NCBI GenBank assembly: GCA_000507305.1
Contig: DF240759.1
Coordinates: 39,806-103,805 of the forward strand
From: Breviolum minutum Mf 1.05b.01
Taxonomy: Eukaryota; Sar; Dinophyceae; Suessiales; Symbiodiniaceae
Reading direction: 5' to 3'
DNA: 64,000 nucleotides
Position 1 is the stretch's first letter, and each line of letters opens with the position of its first letter. The notes under the pieces were generated by a model. It saw only the letters and a program-made list of their open reading frames with translations, did not search any database and was not told the origin of the DNA. Positions 24,340-35,945 of the stretch are shown piece after piece. The position numbers and the translations under genes were made by a program.

Positions 24340-25030
24340 GGGATCTCAGAAGAGATGGTTTTCAACATGCGAAGTTGCCCAAAAAATGTCTACACCTGTC
24401 TATCACTGTCTATCCGTGGTGACTGACACATAAAAATTTCAAGAAAAAATCTTGCGCAAAGCCACGTATATAGGTTTTCCGTAGGAACTCTGTTGTTAAT
24501 CACTGGATCATCTCTCAACTTTTTGCTGCCAGGCGTGGTTCTAAGGTGAAACGAACAGCCTCCAAGGAGCGATTTTCGCCAACCTCGTGCCACAAAAACC
24601 CCAAATGTGCCGATTGATTCCCTAGCTTTCAAAAACAAAACCAATATGCAAATATGCAATCTGAGGGCCGGGCATCACTCAGCACCATAAGGAAAGCATT
24701 CAGTTGGATCATCCGCAAAACTTAGATGTTGCTGCAATTTCACTAGTTCTAGGCGCTTGTTCGCGGCACCTTCAACATCTATCTGATTGCACTTTTCCAA
24801 ACCCTTCCAGTGGGAGCCGTCTTTATCAGAAAAGACTCTGTGGATTGGTCACTCGATCTTTTTTGCATCCAAGTAACGTACACAACATAGCAGATTTCTG
24901 TTCAAGGTATGCAACGCACGGTTCGTGAATATCCTCAGGGCATTGACCAAAAAAACATAAAAAGCCAATCGCACGACCAAAGCAAAATGCAGAAAAAAAG
25001 AAACCAAGCAACCACTTGTCCCAAAACACG
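24340..25030. other. no supported gene
   Basis: The plus strand at about 24715-24770 reads LDVAAISLVLGACSRHLQ, PPR-like in composition but isolated and on the opposite strand from the PPR gene. Not called. Confidence 0.3.
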
Positions 25031-25092
25031 TGATCATTTGATCATTTGATCATTTGATCATTTGATCATTTGATCATTTGATCATTTGATTT
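25028..25092. repeat. 8-base tandem repeat (GATCATTT)
   Basis: Seven to eight perfect copies of GATCATTT. Each copy holds a GATC site and the TGATCA palindrome. Confidence 0.95.
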
Positions 25093-25104
25093 GGTTTATT
25101 TTTT

Positions 25105-25260
25105 CCTGTGGTTGTTGTTTGGTGGTGGTGTTGGTGGTGGTGGCGGTGGGAGCGGGGATTGTAGGCGTTGTCGTTGTTGTTGTCGTTGTCGTTGTGGCTG
25201 CTGCTATTACTGCTGTTGTTGCTGCTGTTGTTGTCGTTGTTATTGCAGCAGTTGTGTGCC
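25105..25260. repeat. GTT/GGTG-rich simple sequence
   Basis: GTGGTG, GTTGTC and GCTGTT triplets. Frames here (poly-Val, poly-Thr, poly-Asn) are artefacts. Confidence 0.9.
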
Positions 25261-25964
25261 GAGACACGTGTGGAAAATTGGGAATCACCTGTTGCAACTT
25301 GGTGGTGTATAAAAAAGCCCAAGCCTTAGTTTGAGATTGAACCACACAAGACCTTTCTGGACTTGGACAAAACAAATCCATGGGACAGTTGGTGATAACG
25401 ACAAAAGATTACCGGTTTAGTCTCAACTTTCACATGATTCAATGTTTGACATGCAAATACAATTGCGAAGAACGCACATCTTTGCTGTTGTGCAAATCAA
25501 TATGCTGTCGAAGTCACCAAGCATACAAAGAGCTGAAGCAACCTGGAGAGCGTATCTCTGAACATTTTGTCTGCAGGCGATTTTGAATTTGCATCATGGT
25601 CCTCCTGCGTGCATTGTGAAGGTGTTTCAGCAAAGTACAAAGAGGGTGCCAACACGTTTTGCAAACAGAAATCTATAAATCATACACTTGTGCGGAATGG
25701 CAGGAGTGTACTGTCTTCACGACCACACTCTTCCTCGAACATGCTTCCTGATGGTGCTTCTACCAGCTCAGCAAGAGGGGTAAACCATATTTGATGTCTT
25801 TGAAATGATGGGAAAAGTGATTTAGGACTCATTGCCACCACCCGCACCAGCACCAGCTTCCTCAACATCCGCAAAAACAGCAGCAGCAAAAACAGCAACA
25901 AACAACAAACAACATCCAACAGCAACGACAAGGACATGGACAAGGACGAGAAGAATAGCAAGCT

Positions 25965-26012
25965 CATCATCATCCTCATCATCATCATCATCACCATCAC
26001 CATCACCATCAC

Positions 26013-26068
<56 letters not shown>

Positions 26069-26108
26069 CCATCACCATCACCATCACCATCACCATCACC
26101 ATCACCAT
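25965..26108. repeat. CAT/CAC triplet microsatellite
   Basis: About 48 CAT or CAC triplets. The long Met/Val, Ser/Pro and Ile/Thr frames over it on both strands are artefacts. Confidence 0.95.
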
Positions 26109-26500
26109 GGCCAGACCACCATTCTTTGCAACCTGCAAACTAAATACAGGTGCTCTCCCTGCTCTGCCCTGTCCTCAACATGAACCAACCTGGTCTTTTC
26201 CACCGTCTCCTTTGCTCTGAGCGGAGTAAACGCTTCGAACATCAGCTCATCGATGCTGATGACCTCACTGTTGACCATGAGTTGTTCCGCAACCATCTGT
26301 AAATAATGGGATAAACGGATAAACTACCAACCTCAACTGGTGAGTTTACCGCATTTCTGAACCATCAACAGTTGTTCCACAACCATTCCAAGGATTCCAA
26401 GGCCCGCGAGGTTTCCAGCACCATTTCACCACCATCGCCGCTTCGCCATCGCCATACTAAGCTTCTAGCAAACTCCAAGGCCAAAGCATTCAGAATAAGC
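26100..26500 (-). CDS. possible coding exons flanking an intron-like element
   Basis: On the minus strand a frame downstream of TTTACAG (26297) reads MVAEQLMVNSEVISIDELMF and FEAFTPLRAKETVEKTRL. Upstream, the frame ending near 26370 reads LGILGMVVEQLLMVQ. The two frames flank the repeat element at 26297-26369. They may be 5' exons of the PPR gene or of another gene. Confidence 0.35.
26280..26386. mobile_element. introner-like insertion flanked by 17-base direct repeats
   Basis: AGTTGTTCCGCAACCAT (26280-26296) and AGTTGTTCCACAACCAT (26370-26386) match at 16 of 17 bases and flank a 73-base insert. The insert shares AATGGGATAAAC, TCAACTGGTG and TTTCTGAACCATCAAC with the MITE family at 24.1 and 56.7 kb. 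Read on the minus strand, the insert begins GTTGATGG and ends TTTACAG, like an intron. Confidence 0.6.
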
Positions 26501-28750
26501 TCCTGATAGGAAACACCAAGGATATGGATGCAAACAAAAAACTCAAAAATATAGGTTGAAAAAACATCTGACAAAAACACAGGGTATGGTAACACTCGCA
26601 ATACTTTGAACCATCCAGAAAGATTTAATAAGTGATAAGTCCCAGCTTTTTGTTCAGGAAGTTCATTCCAGTGTCCTTAAGTAGAGGTACAATGCCAGGT
26701 TTGGATGTATTCCCCTTGAACAGGCCAAGTTGGAGAAATGGAGCCTTTCAGATGTTCCATGACCCCGAAAACCCGGGCGGTCCTCCCAGGACTCTGTTGC
26801 TGCGAACCATCGACAACCGCCGTAAAGCAAAGCTACGCCAACCAATAACTTCCTCAAGTATCACAAATTCGACAATCAGGGAGTCACTCACTCATTGTGC
26901 CGAAGAAAGCTCCAAATACTTGAAAATCCCAGTGTTTTCTCATCTAGTTTGGGTACAACACTCAATGTAGTTTCTGGACAAAGGCACGGTAAGGTCACGA
27001 AAAGTGCCAAGTAGACTCGTGCTGGCATACCAATGATCATCACATCAAAGCCTTCCAGTTCATTGTTATCATCCAGCACAGCCCTGACTTGTCCGGGACG
27101 ATGGGATGTTGAGTGATCCAAAACGCATTTCAAGAATCGTATTGTCTCAACTCTTAACATCAAACAATAAGAAGAAACCCTAGACCTAGAACCTGTGGAC
27201 ATAACTCAAATGCAGATTGATCCTGAAAAGAGGTAATGAACCGGTGCACTTGAAGCATATTTTGCATTGCACTTTATCACTTCAATAAAAAACACACAAC
27301 TTTTTCCTTTGGTAGACCAGTCACACGGTGTGCCGCAGGTTCGAGGGGCCATGCTTGGTTCCGAGGGAGTTGGATGTGTTGGATGTCCGAGCAACGCTGA
27401 AGATGTCATACGTTAGCTGAATGCACGAGCGGACTTCGCTCAGCATCCTGTAACGAAGCAATTTAGCGCTTCCCGTCAGAAAATGTTGCAGAAACATGGT
27501 GTTGCTTCCATCAATGGCAGGAGTTCCTGCAAAATCTGTTCGTGCCACAAGACACTTTTGCACTTTAGCAATTGACTGCTCTTGTACATTAGTGTAAATC
27601 TCAACAACCCCACAGGCTCTCCTGATGGTCCAAAGGAATATAATGCTACCAGTGAACTTCACTTTGGAAAGTCCCATTCCACAAAGCATGTCCTTTGAAA
27701 TGTTCGAGAAACAAAAACCAACAAAGCCAACAAAGTATCCGCAGACTTTTTTTTTGACACTTTTTTCCATACAAAGTAAGTCATCTTCTTTGAAAGAGCA
27801 AACAAAAAAACGTGATGCTTTCAGGATGCTTTCCGAGGTTTTTCCCTGACAGACCAAGGCACCTTGGGTCCATCCCAATCATGCCACACATCCGGCAAAA
27901 AATGACCATTTTTGTCGAAGACCTCTGAGTGGTACTTCATGTAATTTTCCTGCAACAATGTCAACAAATCCCTCGGATTACCCCCCAAAAAAGTCTGAAG
28001 ACTCCCTAGTTTTCACGGCACGTTTTTGTGAAATGGGGACAAAAAGGGACCACTTCAAAAAGGTGGGAGTTTTCTCACGGAATGGATTCTGGATACAAGT
28101 AATTTTGAATAATTTTGATATTTGACTTGATGCCCCTGCTATCCTTTCGGGACACTGAGAGTATCAACTGTCATGGATCTGTGGCTTTTACGTTGGAATC
28201 CCCGCTCCCCCGCTCCTGCGTGTTGTGCACTGCACCTTGGCATCAGATATTTCACTAAAAGAAGATTCTGGGCAAGCCAAAAGCAATTTGCCAACTTACA
28301 CTGAAATGGGGGTGATTTCCTGAATGTTGTGTTGGGCAACCCAAACTTTCACAGTTAAAATTGCTGTTTCACTTAAACCCATTTTGGGATGATTCCCTTT
28401 ACTTTTTCACCTGTTGCCGAGGTACCAGCAACAATGAATTGGTCCACCTTGCTCACAATCCTTAGGCCACTGCCACAGAGAAAAACTTCTTTATAGCATC
28501 TTTGTTGTAAAGGTGGTGATGATTGCTTTGGTTGAAGCCTCTCCCTCTGGTAAACTTAGATTGCTTGAGAAGCATACTTTTTTTCAGACACATTCCTTTC
28601 TCAAAGGATATCTCATGCCAGGATGCATAAGCTGCAGCCAAATGTTGATGCCTAAACATGCCAGACCGAAGATCAGACGCATAAGATGGAACCTCTGTGC
28701 AAGTGGCGGAATTGAACGGTCGGAATTCATACAAACCAACTAGAGTCTTC
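26500..28750. other. unassigned minus-strand fragments
   Basis: Two candidates: about 27085-27025 reads VLDDNNELEGFDVMIIGMP between AG and GC signals; 27878-27321 is open for 185 codons, most convincingly in DFAGTPAIDGSNTMF and LLRYRMLSEVRSCIQLTYD. I recognise neither family. The rest is empty. Confidence 0.3.
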
Positions 28751-28779
28751 ACCATCACAATCAAAGAATCAGTGCTATC

Positions 28780-28940
28780 ACCTTCACCAGTATCCTCATC
28801 AAGTGGTGACAATTCTGAATAAACCATGAAAAAATTGGGATGCTGAGTTCCCAACGTCGTTCTGGACCCTTGCAACACACGAGGTAGGTCAGACGTAGCC
28901 TCAGAATGTGCTTCCATCTCCCGAAAAACCCACCCGAAAA
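28780..28940 (-). CDS. TPR (kinesin-light-chain-like) repeat fragment
   Basis: The minus strand reads LQGSRTTLGTQHPNFFMV then YSELSPLDEDTGEG. The (L)xxSRxTLGxxHPxT/FxxxxxLxxL pattern is that of tetratricopeptide repeats of the kinesin-light-chain type, where helix A carries LGxxHPxTL. Such proteins act as interaction scaffolds. Only one repeat is clear. A GT donor follows DEDTG. Neighbouring exons were not found, so this could be a gene fragment. Confidence 0.45.
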
Positions 28941-28959
28941 CCCCGAAAACCCACCTCAA

Positions 28960-30540
28960 ACTCGCCAAGCTGCTACCGAGATGGCTAAGCCATAGATATC
29001 AGCAGGTAAATTGATATATTCCTACCAGCTTCAATCTGTGCAAAAAGGCCATCCAAAATCACCATCTTTCAGTGAAAAGAAGTGGCTTTTTTCCTCACCT
29101 TGTGGGGTCCAGGATCGGATGGTTCCTCAGAAACCACCTGGTAGGGTTGGCAACAGATTCTCGTCCCAAGACATGGCATTCCACGCATGGCGGCTGGAAG
29201 CTGGCTCTCAGCTGGGTGGATAGTGGATCCCGTGATTTTTCGGTGGAAAAACCCATGGCGTCTGCGTTTTCTAAGTCGAGTTTTCTAGTTGCAGTAAATG
29301 GTCAAAATAAAACCTTCACTAAAACTGGCCAAGAATACACAGTTGAAACATCGAGAGAAACATAAGGGTGTTTTTGAGACTGGCACGCTGGTTGCAGTCG
29401 ATGCTTGAACCATCCGTGGTTTGCGGCGAGGGATCCAAAAAGCCATGGCGTAACTTAGCAAAACACACTTCTTTTAGCAACATGGTAACTTGGCCCCGGC
29501 ACTGCATCTCATTCCACAGAACGAAGGCCTGGAAAGGACTCACGCATTTTTTAATGGCGCTTGAATACAATGGCATTTTCCCTTTTTTGTCACGCTGTTC
29601 AAAAGAATATCAAAAAGCCAGTGTCTCAACTATCACGGAACCTGTAGCCACAACGACCTGCGGCGCAAACTTCCCACCGCGATGGAATACTCCTTGCGCA
29701 CATCTTCCCGCAACACACGGTTTTTGTGATACTTGTAGCAACACTCCATGGCCCCAAATCACTGCAACAACCTTCCGATCCCCGGCTCCTTTGCACCTAA
29801 TGGCATGCATGTTTCAATTTTCTGTGAGCGAATCTTGAGGGCTTTCTTTGCGAACTCCACAAAGACGTGATTGAAAACAATAAATCACACTATGTGAAAT
29901 TGCGAAAACCCACCAACAGGTCTTTGTTTCTACAAACGCAACGGTTCTGTTTTGAGACTACTACTTATAAGATTTTCTTGCTTCTGAAGAAAACTGGGCT
30001 GGAATCATTATTAGCCAAGCAACTGGATAACCAATTTTTCTCTTGCAATTTGGACAAAGCACTTCGCAGTTCCTTGACTCGTTCCACAGGATTTTAGGCA
30101 TTGCTGAATTACACATGGTCCAAGTCCAAGACCGTCGATTCAACAATGCAACCCCCCGTCAACTTCAAATATCTGCGGTAAGTTTGGGGCCAAGTTTGGC
30201 GGAAGAAATCGTCGTGAAAACATGTCATTTCCGCACACCCAAGATCAGATATAGTTTGGCTGTCCTTCTCAGATGCCTGCGGATCGCGAAGCCTTGCGAG
30301 AAGCAACGCCTGCAATCGAACCATGATCACAAATCAACCCTGGGAAAACTCCAAATCAGCCATGGCAGTGCCTGTGGTGGCAGCAAGTTGCTATTCCCAT
30401 AGCTATTGGTGTGTCACTCCAGCATAAAACATCAAACTCAAGTGGCGCGAACAAAGTGCAAACGAGTGCTCCCACCTTGAGGCTTTGGGGCCGACGCGCC
30501 CGCGCCATGACAGTAAGGCCATCACAAACGGTCAGTCAAC
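28960..30540. other. no supported gene
   Basis: A minus-strand frame at about 29810-29620 (VVAVIWGHGVLLQ, GGKFAPQVVVATGSVIVET) is open for 66 codons but not recognised. I see nothing else. Confidence 0.3.
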
Positions 30541-30549
30541 CCGATGGCG

Positions 30550-30985
30550 CCCATTACAAAACCCATGCCAATCGCCTTTTCAGCAAAATTCGCCATCTCA
30601 TCAATCAGATTGCGGGGCAACACATGCATGGTTTGTGCTTTCTTCATGGCCTTTTGCAAGTGATCTTTAAAGTATGAATTCTTGGACAAGTTGATGAAAG
30701 CACTTTCCCTTCATCACATCAATACAGATTGTAGCTACACGTGATGCTTGATAGTGGACAACCGGACAGGTCCAACTGCAGTACTTACATGTGTTAGGGC
30801 CGCATTACCGGTATTACGCGAACTAAAGAATAATCTTTCCGGCTCCATGTGGTGGCCATTGAGGCAATGTGGAAATGCCAAGATCAAACTTGAAAAAGTG
30901 CTCAGCAAAAACACCGGCATCTTGTCGAGCTTCAAGGTAGGCACGGGCAAATGTGAGAAGCTCTTTATCCAACTCTTTCAGAGGA
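30550..30985 (-). CDS. two unassigned minus-strand exons
   Basis: About 30985-30835 reads APLKELDKELLTFARAYLEA then RQDAGVFAEHFFKFDLG. About 30700-30550 reads FINLSKNSYFKDHLQKAMKK, then AQTMHVLPRNLIDEMANFAE and KAIGMGFVMGAI. Both have strong amphipathic-helix composition and look coding. I do not recognise the protein or the splice path between them. Confidence 0.45.
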
Positions 30986-30992
30986 GCCTCCA

Positions 30993-31580
30993 GTAGTAAG
31001 TGGTAGTAAGTAGTAGTAAGTAGTAGTAAGTACAAGTAAGTAGTAGGAAGTACTACACCGCCGAAGTAGTAAGTACTAGTAAGTACTAGTGAGTACTAGT
31101 GAGTACTAGTGAGTACTAGTGAGTACTAGTGAGTACTAGTAAGTACTAGTAAGTACTAGTAAGTACTAGTAAGTACTAGTAAGTACTAGCAAGTACTAGT
31201 AAGCACTAGTAAGGACTAGCAAGTCGTAGTATGTCGTAGTAAGTCGCAGTAAGTCGTGATAAGTAGTAGTAAGTAGGAGTAAGTAGTCGTAAGTAGTCGC
31301 AAGTAGTAGTAAGTAGTAGCGAGTAACAAGTAGCGGGAGGTAGTAAGTAGTAAGTAGTAAGTACTGAGTAGGTAGGAGGTAGGAGGTAGCAGTTAGCAGT
31401 TGGCAGTTTGCAGTTTACAGGCGGTGGTAGTAGTAGTTGGAAGCAGTAAGAAGTAAGAAGTAAGTAACAAGTGGCGAATGGTAAGTGGTAAGTAGACAAT
31501 AGTAAGTCATAGCAAGTAGTAAGTTGTAGCAAGTAGCAAATAGAAACTAGAAATTAGCAAGTACCAAGTAGCAAGTAGCG
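30993..31580. repeat. AGTAAGTACTAGT minisatellite
   Basis: Nearly 590 bases of AGTA-rich units. The core (about 31065-31200) is a regular 10-base repeat, AGTACTAGTR, passing into more degenerate GTAGTAAGT units. AGTACT and ACTAGT palindromes recur. Non-coding. Confidence 0.95.
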
Positions 31581-31802
31581 AGTACTGTGAAAATCACAAC
31601 AGTCCCAATTCTGACATTCCCCCCATTTTGCAGGGCACATAGCCACCGTGTAATTTTCTGGAAATTCATTTCTTTGCATCATATCCATCAGATGTGGATA
31701 CAACGCCACGTCATCCATCTCCCAATCGACATACTCAATGGCAATCTTCAACTGAAATAACTCTTGTTTCCATCCTGCTGGGATCTTCGTCACTTGCGTG
31801 AC

Positions 31803-33077
31803 TCATTGCGCCCCGGAGCTGCTGGATGCAGTGGAGTTCCATGGCCAGGGCTCCGCCCAAGGATTCACCGGCATCTGAGGCAATGGAGGGGGCATTGATG
31901 GAGGCATCGATGGTGGTATGGATGGCATTGGCTGCATCATGGCAGGCAAAGGACCTGCAAGTTGCCATCCCAGCATCTGTTGCATCCATGCAGGCCCTCC
32001 AGCTTGAGCATATCCAGGGTACATAGCTTCTTGATGTCGAAAGCGGTCATTGCGAACAGCATTGATCACATCATTTCCAAATTGATCATCTGCCGCCATC
32101 TCTGCAAAGAGGGCGTGATCAGCCTCAGAAAGTGCTTCCACAGGACCTCTCCTCTGTTTAGCCCTTTGCGTCAGCTCGCAGGTATTGATGATGCGGGTCA
32201 ACAATGCCCGCATCTCCACTGAAAACTCTTTGTTTCCAACACAAAACCTCAGCTTCCTTGCAAGCTTTGACCAAGAATCTCCAGCTACAAGCTCCTGCAT
32301 CAACTTCTGCTCAATCTTGGTCCAAGTTTGCCTCAACTCAGTCTGGACATCCGCATCGTACGTCCTAAAGTTCATGGGGTCCGGCTTGTTGTGAAGCCAC
32401 ATTTTCAATCCAAAGTTGCGCCACATCAACAGCTCACGCACTGACTTCTTTGCCCGCAGCACACGTTGTAGGTCCTGTTCACTCTTGCAATCTGCCGTCT
32501 TCTTGGTCAAGAGTTCAAGGGCCGAAGTGGCAAGACTCACTGCCTCCCTGGAGTTTCGGTCACTGTCCTCCAGCAACGCTCTTGTCGAGTCCAGCTTTTC
32601 ACCCAAGAGCTCCTCCACATCTGCAAGCGCTGATTCCAATGCCACGGCTGGATCAATGGGCGGGGCTGAAGACTTCTCTTCCACGACCTTTGCCTCCTTT
32701 GCCTTTGGTTCTTTGGCCACCCACTGATGCCTTTGTGGGTAAGTCTTTTCTACCTGAGTTGTTTTCCAATCATGCTTCGTCTTGCTCCAGTCAGCTCCCT
32801 GTTGAGAACTTTTCCATTCACTTTGACTTTGGCCAGTTTGGCCCTTGCTCTTGTATTCTGCTGACCACTCTGATTGTCCTGTTGACCACTCACTGGTTTT
32901 TGACCATTCAGGCCATTCAGACCCTTGGCTTTTCCAATCTTTCTTGGATTGGGATCCTGAAACGGATCCCTTTTCTTTCCAATCGGCTTTCCACGTCTCG
33001 TGGCGTGATCCCTTCTCACGCCATTCCTTCTCAGAGCTTTCCTGCCACCGACGCGTTGGCTTGTTGTACCATGACAT
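31803..33077 (-). CDS. Trp-rich N-terminus, helical core and Pro/Met-rich tail; uninterrupted 424-residue protein
   Basis: The longest credible single reading frame in the window. ATG at 33077 gives MSWYNKPTRRWQ, chosen because sequence upstream is a GAT microsatellite. Residues 1-120 hold repeated E-W/D-W units (SEWPEWSKTSEWSTGQSEW, DWSKTKHDWK), a low-complexity region seen in some RNA-binding or scaffold proteins. Residues about 150-350 are helical with few prolines (ALADVEELLGEKLDSTRALL, ELLMWRNFGLKMWLHNKPDP). The tail has PPSMPPSMPPPLPQMP and ends SSSSGAQ. TGA lies at 31803-31805. No family is recognised. Lack of introns in 1,275 bases contrasts with the micro-exon genes nearby and suggests a retrogene or single-exon gene. 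Confidence 0.75.
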   Translation of the reverse strand: MSWYNKPTRRWQESSEKEWREKGSRHETWKADWKEKGSVSGSQSKKDWKSQGSEWPEWSKTSEWSTGQSEWSAEYKSKGQTGQSQSEWKSSQQGADWSKTKHDWKTTQVEKTYPQRHQWVAKEPKAKEAKVVEEKSSAPPIDPAVALESALADVEELLGEKLDSTRALLEDSDRNSREAVSLATSALELLTKKTADCKSEQDLQRVLRAKKSVRELLMWRNFGLKMWLHNKPDPMNFRTYDADVQTELRQTWTKIEQKLMQELVAGDSWSKLARKLRFCVGNKEFSVEMRALLTRIINTCELTQRAKQRRGPVEALSEADHALFAEMAADDQFGNDVINAVRNDRFRHQEAMYPGYAQAGGPAWMQQMLGWQLAGPLPAMMQPMPSIPPSMPPSMPPPLPQMPVNPWAEPWPWNSTASSSSGAQ

Positions 33078-33079
33078 GG

Positions 33080-34940
33080 CCCTCACTGCGGGATCCTCTG
33101 ACCAAGGGATCTTTGCAAACAACAAGAACTGCATTAAATGGATGATGCTGATAATGATGACGATGATGACGATGATGATGACGACGATGATGATGTAATG
33201 AAAAGAAATTCGTGCAAACAGAGATTGTGAGTTTGCCCTATTTGCCAAAAACTTATAACTTCGCTTCCTTCAAATCCTGTTCTTGAGCATCGGCATTGTC
33301 TACAGTGCAATACCAATATGAGCCTGCAAGCATATCAGTATAGATCCGTACAAAGTGTAAGCAACAAACTGCTGTACATCTGAGGGATTTCCCAGCCAGC
33401 TTTCCTCCCTTTTTCCATCTTCCCTGCCTTCACTAGCTCTGATGGTCTTTTGCTCTTTGGTCATCGAAAATGCTTTCACTCCAGCTTTGTGCGCTGTGTG
33501 TGGAAGCATTTGATTGGGCTTAACCAAAGTCTGGACGGATCAAACGCAAAAGAGAAGTGCTGTGTCCAATTCCTCTGATCTCAATCTTCGCTCAGACTTT
33601 GGAAAGTGACTCTTTTCAGCCGAGAATTTGAGGGTTCTGTGCCCCAAATCAATTTGCATGGGCGAGCCCCTGCCTGCCTTTCAAGCATGGTCGCCCTGTC
33701 AAGAAGGGGGGGCCTTGATCACCCCTGTGACTGCTGCCGGCCACTGCGTTTTCTTGCTTCCGATTCAAAAACCAATGAAATAACAGCGAACAAGTGTCAG
33801 GAATGCGATGGCATGTGGCACTCCTTTTGGATGAAAGTCAACCGAAATCAGAAAAATGGATGTGAAAAGAATGGTCTCCATGTAAATTGCTTGGGGATTG
33901 CTTCCTAAAGTGCCGTCTATGTAGAGGTGCATCTAGGCCCACCGGAGTACTCGTGCAAGCATGCAACTGGCCTCCTCTGCAACGTGTGTATTTGAGCATG
34001 GTACCAAACAAAACAGCGCTGTCGTACTATTTTTCAGTGGTTTAGTTTAGTTTAATGCTTAAATTCGAAATTGATGGACTCGGGGCGTCTCCAACGCCAT
34101 TCGCTCTTGCTTTGTGTTTGCAAGGCAAGGTTCAAAAGAACCAGCCTGTAATAGCCTATGCTTAATGAAGAATTCTAAGAATTGGTGTCCCTCTTTAAGG
34201 AGCTTTGGTAAGCTTCTAGGGAGCCTGTACAGTGCGCCGTACTCAAAGCTGTGTTAGCAGCACGACTGTAAAATTTCCAAGTGAGGAGAACTGACTGGAA
34301 CAAAAATGTTGAGTTGGAGAATGCACCAACTTCTCCTAGGCAAGCATCTTCTGCTCACTTCCTCATCGAAGCACAAAGAAGTGCACATCATTCACAGCTT
34401 TTTCAACTTCACAGGGCTGAGACCCACACAAGGTCGCAGGGCGTCGTCGCGGTGCGCGAAGCTTCTTGGATGGTGGTGGGAACTCCAGACGTTTTCCAGT
34501 GCCTTCGTGGTTCACTTTTGCTGGAAGTTTTTTCAAACAAAAACTTGGATGAAGCTTCTACATCTGAAAACAAATGATGACCTTGCATAATCAACAACCA
34601 CTTCCAAAAGGACCATTAAAAAGGGGATGACTTTGATTAATTTCACCTCACTGTGTCAGGGGTTTGTTTAGATTAGATGAAACTGAAGGTCCAAGGATGA
34701 CTCCTGTTACATGATTCTATCATATTTGGATACATTTGGCTTCCACCCTACGGGCGAATGTCTGACCCCCGTTAACCTTTGATCGGATAAGGATATCAAT
34801 CTACCTATGAAAACTTACCCGGTGCCAACCGAGTCCATTTGATCAATATTGCAGGCGACTTTAAGAAATCTGTGATCCTGGGGCCATACCTGTCACCAAA
34901 AAGATTGGACACATTGAACACCTTGATATACTCTCCAGTA
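33080..34940. other. no supported gene; GAT repeat at 33145-33196
   Basis: A (GAT)n tract precedes the Trp-rich gene. A plus-strand frame at 33606-33908 has two CxxC pairs (HPCDCCRPL, NKCQECDGMW) and might be a zinc-finger exon; I see no splice support. Confidence 0.3.
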
Positions 34941-34949
34941 ATATGATGT

Positions 34950-35945
34950 TGCAGCTGCCTCGCCTGCTTCGAAGATCACTGGTTTGCATTCATCTGGAAC
35001 GCTGCTATGCATAATCGGACTGTTCCTTTCCAACAAGCAAATGTCTGTAGTTTAGAAAGGAGACGAGAAGAATACCAAGGAGACTGGTAAAATCTGAAGC
35101 AAACCCCGACTGACTGTGGCTCAAGAGGAGTCTTTGCTTCAGGCCTGTAGCGCTGAACATGAGCCTCTTGCCCTTGATGAGGACCACTCCAGCTCACAGA
35201 GCAGACCTACCCAGATTTCCGTGGAAAAAATCTTTGCAGTCTTTCAGAGAATGCTTTTTCTATCTTGGGGTGGTGAAAAAAACTACCCTTAGAATCATCG
35301 AAAGTGGTCTTTTTGGTAGTGGGTGGCCCCACAAGTCCTCGTTGGCCATGTCTGCCTTATGAGTGTGACCCTTCATGCCCGGCCTTGGCGCTTGGTAACA
35401 CCCACTTCGTGTAGCCATCAAAAGCCTTCCAAAATTGCCGTGCCTGACGCCAGAACCACAAGTGATAGGTATACCAAATTTGAAAAACAACTGCCATTGC
35501 TGCCTCCCTTGCACTGATAAGGTTCACAAAGGCATAGCCCAGACTTGCTTTGGAACGAAAGTCCTTAGAAGAAAAACATACTAACACTTTCAAAGCAGAC
35601 ACCGAATCTGCTCTAAGCCAAGCATCAATGGGAAGGTAGAGGAAGTCGTATTTTCCAGAGAAGCCTTCTTTGTCCATCATTGCACAAACCTCAAGTCTCC
35701 CATGTTGGTTTTGAACCCTCACGTCAGCTTCAAGTTCTGAATTCTTGTTTGATAACTTCAAAATCAGCAGCAGCTGGGTGCCATGCCATGTTCCTCGAAT
35801 AATTGTTTGGCAGATTACGGATCATCACCGTAGTCTCACCCCACTTGCCACCCGCTTCTCCCAGCGCATCCAGCAGTGATACCGGGCAAGGCGCCTTAAA
35901 ACGATCCACAGGCGGGATCATAGTGGTACTAGTACAAACTAACTC
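34950..35945 (-). CDS. Mei2-like RNA-binding protein (C-terminal RRM)
   Basis: Six exons rebuild the Mei2-type RRM. Exon A, about 35945-35787: ETTVMIRNLPNNYSRNM. B, 35689-35627: DKEGFSGKYDFLYLPI. C, 35563-35504: DFRSKASLGYAFVNLI. D, 35443-35384: ARQFWKAFDGYTKWVLPSAK. E, 35206-35145: VCSVSWSGPHQGQEAHVQRY. F, from 35025: NSPIMHSSVPDECKPVIFE. Phases agree at every junction; donors are GC, GA, GC, GC, GC and acceptors AG|G. Mei2-like proteins bind RNA through this C-terminal RRM and control meiosis or differentiation in yeast and plants; the family is large in dinoflagellates, with unknown roles. The RNP motifs (MIRNLPNNY, LGYAFVNL) are intact. The 3' end beyond about 34950 is not placed. Confidence 0.88.

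Noticed and set aside
25680-26143. Met- or Ser/Pro-repeat proteins of 100-150 residues
   Set aside because: CAT/CAC microsatellite read in different frames.
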